A stretch of 9,426 nt of DNA from JAWVEV01 sp033856535 (GTDB lineage Bacteria; Actinomycetota; Thermoleophilia; Miltoncostaeales; Miltoncostaeaceae). Every line of letters starts with the position of its first letter. Positions within the stretch are counted from its first letter, which is position 1. The translations under genes were made by a program, and so were the position numbers. Below are positions 5,749 through 9,426 of the stretch, piece by piece. The notes below the pieces were generated by a model. It was not told the DNA's origin, made no database searches, and saw nothing but the letters and a program-made list of their open reading frames with translations. The DNA lies in assembly GCA_033856535.1 (NCBI GenBank), contig JAWVEV010000061.1, positions 1-9,426 of the forward strand, in the 5' to 3' direction.

Positions 5749-6428
5749 GACGAGTGGACCTGCTCGATGGCGTCCCGGAAGGCGCTGATGTCCTTGGCGC
5801 CGCTGAACTGGGTGGTGCCGTCCGGCCCGTGGAACACGAAGGTGGGCGTGCTCGGGACGTTGGCCTCCTCCGCGCGCGAGGCGGCCTCGAAGAAGGCCGT
5901 GACGACCTCCTGACCGCCGAAGTCCTTCTTCCACTGGTCGACGTCCAGGCCGATCCCGTCGGCCACCGCCTGCATCACGGCCTCGGTGAGCCAGCCCGAG
6001 TTCTCGGAGCCCTGGTTGTGGTAGAGCACCGTCATGAAGGGCCACATGCCGTCCTGCATGGCGGCGGCCTCCGCGCCCAGCGCGCCGCGCTCCGAGTCGT
6101 CGCCGAGGAAGGCGATCGGCACGAAGGTGATCTTCGCGGTTCCGGGCTTGACGAACTCCCTCACCACGTCGGGCAGCGTGCTCCGCGCCGAGCTCGCGCA
6201 GGCCGGGCACTGCATGTCGCCGAACTCGATGATCTCGACCGGCGCGTCGGCCTGACCGAGGGTGGGGCCGTCCTGCGGGATCCCCTCGAACTCCGCCATG
6301 ACCTGGTCGACGGCCTGGATGCTGTCCGGGCTGACCTCGTCGTCGCCGCCGGTGACGCTGAAGATCACCAGCGCGGCGACCACGACCACCGCGGCCACGA
6401 TCGCCCCCAAGATGTACTTCCTGTTCAC
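5745..6428 (-). CDS. Membrane-anchored DsbA-like thioredoxin-fold protein
   Basis: A 227-residue extracytoplasmic thiol-disulfide oxidoreductase. An N-terminal hydrophobic segment (KYILGAIVAAVVVVAALVIFSV) anchors it with the catalytic domain outside. The domain holds VEIIEFGDMQCPACASS with active site CPAC (more usual: CPHC), the helical insertion of DsbA proteins (GALGAEAAAMQDGMWPFMTVLYHNQG ... WLTEAV), and the cis-proline loop NVPSTPTFVF. It would introduce disulfides into exported proteins and be re-oxidised by the VKOR encoded next; their genes overlap by four bases. Start: the GTG at 6428 has GAGGA eight bases upstream; a GTG at 6461 in the same frame adds 11 basic residues but shows no ribosome site, so 6428 is preferred, not proven. 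It is divergent from the nurA-like gene. Confidence 0.92.
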   Translation of the reverse strand: MNRKYILGAIVAAVVVVAALVIFSVTGGDDEVSPDSIQAVDQVMAEFEGIPQDGPTLGQADAPVEIIEFGDMQCPACASSARSTLPDVVREFVKPGTAKITFVPIAFLGDDSERGALGAEAAAMQDGMWPFMTVLYHNQGSENSGWLTEAVMQAVADGIGLDVDQWKKDFGGQEVVTAFFEAASRAEEANVPSTPTFVFHGPDGTTQFSGAKDISAFRDAIEQVHSS

Positions 6429-6507
6429 GCGCTCCGTCCTCGGTCGCTGTCGGCGCGGCACGGCGCGCGCCGGGGCCCACGGCCCGGCCGCTCACGCCGC
6501 CCGGACG

Positions 6508-6513
6508 ACCTTA
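6508..6513 (-). promoter_or_regulatory. Possible -10 box of the dsbA-VKOR operon
   Basis: Minus-strand TAAGGT fits TANNNT and would start transcription near 6501, giving a leader of about 70 bases to the GTG at 6428. It lies back to back with the TACAGT box of the nurA-like gene, about 50 bases apart, in the 117-150-base divergent region. No -35 is recognised. Confidence 0.35.
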
Positions 6514-6565
6514 GCGCGGCATCGTTGCGGCGCGGGGGGCGGCCGGGCGCGTCCGGTCCGCGGAC

Positions 6566-6571
6566 TACAGT
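6566..6571 (+). promoter_or_regulatory. Probable -10 box of a leaderless promoter for nurA-herA
   Basis: TACAGT fits TANNNT and is separated by seven bases from the ATG at 6579, the spacing expected when the transcript begins at the start codon. A GGAG at 6574-6577 is too close (one base) to work as a normal ribosome site. No -35 element is clear. Confidence 0.5.
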
Positions 6572-6578
6572 CTGGAGT

Positions 6579-9330
<2,752 letters not shown>

Positions 9331-9340
<10 letters not shown>

Positions 9341-9356
9341 GGCGCCCGGCCCGTAC
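9331..9356 (+). terminator. Weak hairpin over the herA-like stop
   Basis: GTACGGG (9331-9337) pairs with CCCGTAC (9350-9356) around the TGA stop. An alternative pairing, GGCGCCCG (9341-9348) with CGGGCGCC (9377-9384), encloses the palindrome CCGTACGG (9351-9358). Neither is followed by a T-tract. The rest of 9341-9426 shows no gene. Confidence 0.3.
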
Positions 9357-9426
9357 GGCCTGTCCAGAAAGCCGATCGGGCGCCTGGCGGCTGCGAACCG
9401 TCGCCCTCCGGCCCGCCGGAAAGTGG

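Noticed and set aside
5749..6495. Upstream extension of the VKOR frame, or a fused VKOR protein
   Set aside because: The added part is the dsbA-like gene read in another frame; the VKOR-like sequence starts right after the GTG at 5748.
5754..6578. Upstream extension of the nurA-like frame
   Set aside because: The frame stays open back to 5754 but runs antisense to the dsbA-like gene with shadow-like composition; NurA-like sequence begins after the ATG at 6579, which has a fitting -10 box.
9361..9426. tRNA or RNase P RNA fragment, suggested by GGTTCGC on the minus strand and GGAAAGT on the plus strand
   Set aside because: The T-arm-like stem has a mismatch and there is no anticodon arm; the conserved RNase P box continues GTCC, while this reads GTGG. 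Nothing supportable in the visible bases.

Overview
The window is very GC-rich (roughly three quarters G+C by eye), with GTG starts, four-base stop/start overlaps and two genes that look leaderless. Together with the VKOR/DsbA pair and the NurA/HerA pair, this suggests an actinobacterium, perhaps of the class Thermoleophilia. That placement is inference from style and gene content; no marker gene here settles it. Coding density is high, no stretch over 300 bases lacks a gene, and I see no tRNA, rRNA, CRISPR array, insertion sequence or phage gene.

Layout. (1) 1-1293 (+): the 3' five-sixths of purH (purine synthesis), entering from outside the window. (2) 1328-2509 (+): a secreted trypsin-like serine protease with a C-terminal membrane anchor, probably read from a leaderless promoter. 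(3) 2526-2942 and 2983-3669 (-): a small SRPBCC (START-like) protein preceded by an unusual protein with a conserved WHE/FGRYLHH core and a Gly/Cys repeat tail; the two probably form one unit and converge on the protease gene. (4) 3843-5201 (-): a berberine-bridge/6-hydroxynicotine-oxidase-type FAD oxidoreductase. (5) 5251-6428 (-): a VKOR membrane protein and a membrane-anchored DsbA-like thioredoxin protein, overlapping by four bases, forming an extracytoplasmic disulfide-forming pair. (6) 6579-9340 (+): a NurA-like nuclease and a HerA-like hexameric ATPase/translocase, overlapping by four bases and divergent from the dsbA gene. (7) 9341-9426: non-coding as far as can be seen.

How the genes work together. 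The DsbA-like protein would oxidise exported protein thiols and VKOR would re-oxidise it, passing electrons to quinone. NurA and HerA would form a nuclease-translocase complex that processes DNA ends, either in double-strand-break repair or in anti-phage defence. The Gly/Cys-tailed protein is the least explained gene. The 173-base region upstream of it carries a short motif repeated three times at an exact 31-base interval. Several gene ends carry GC-rich hairpins without T-tracts, the strongest at 5229-5267.
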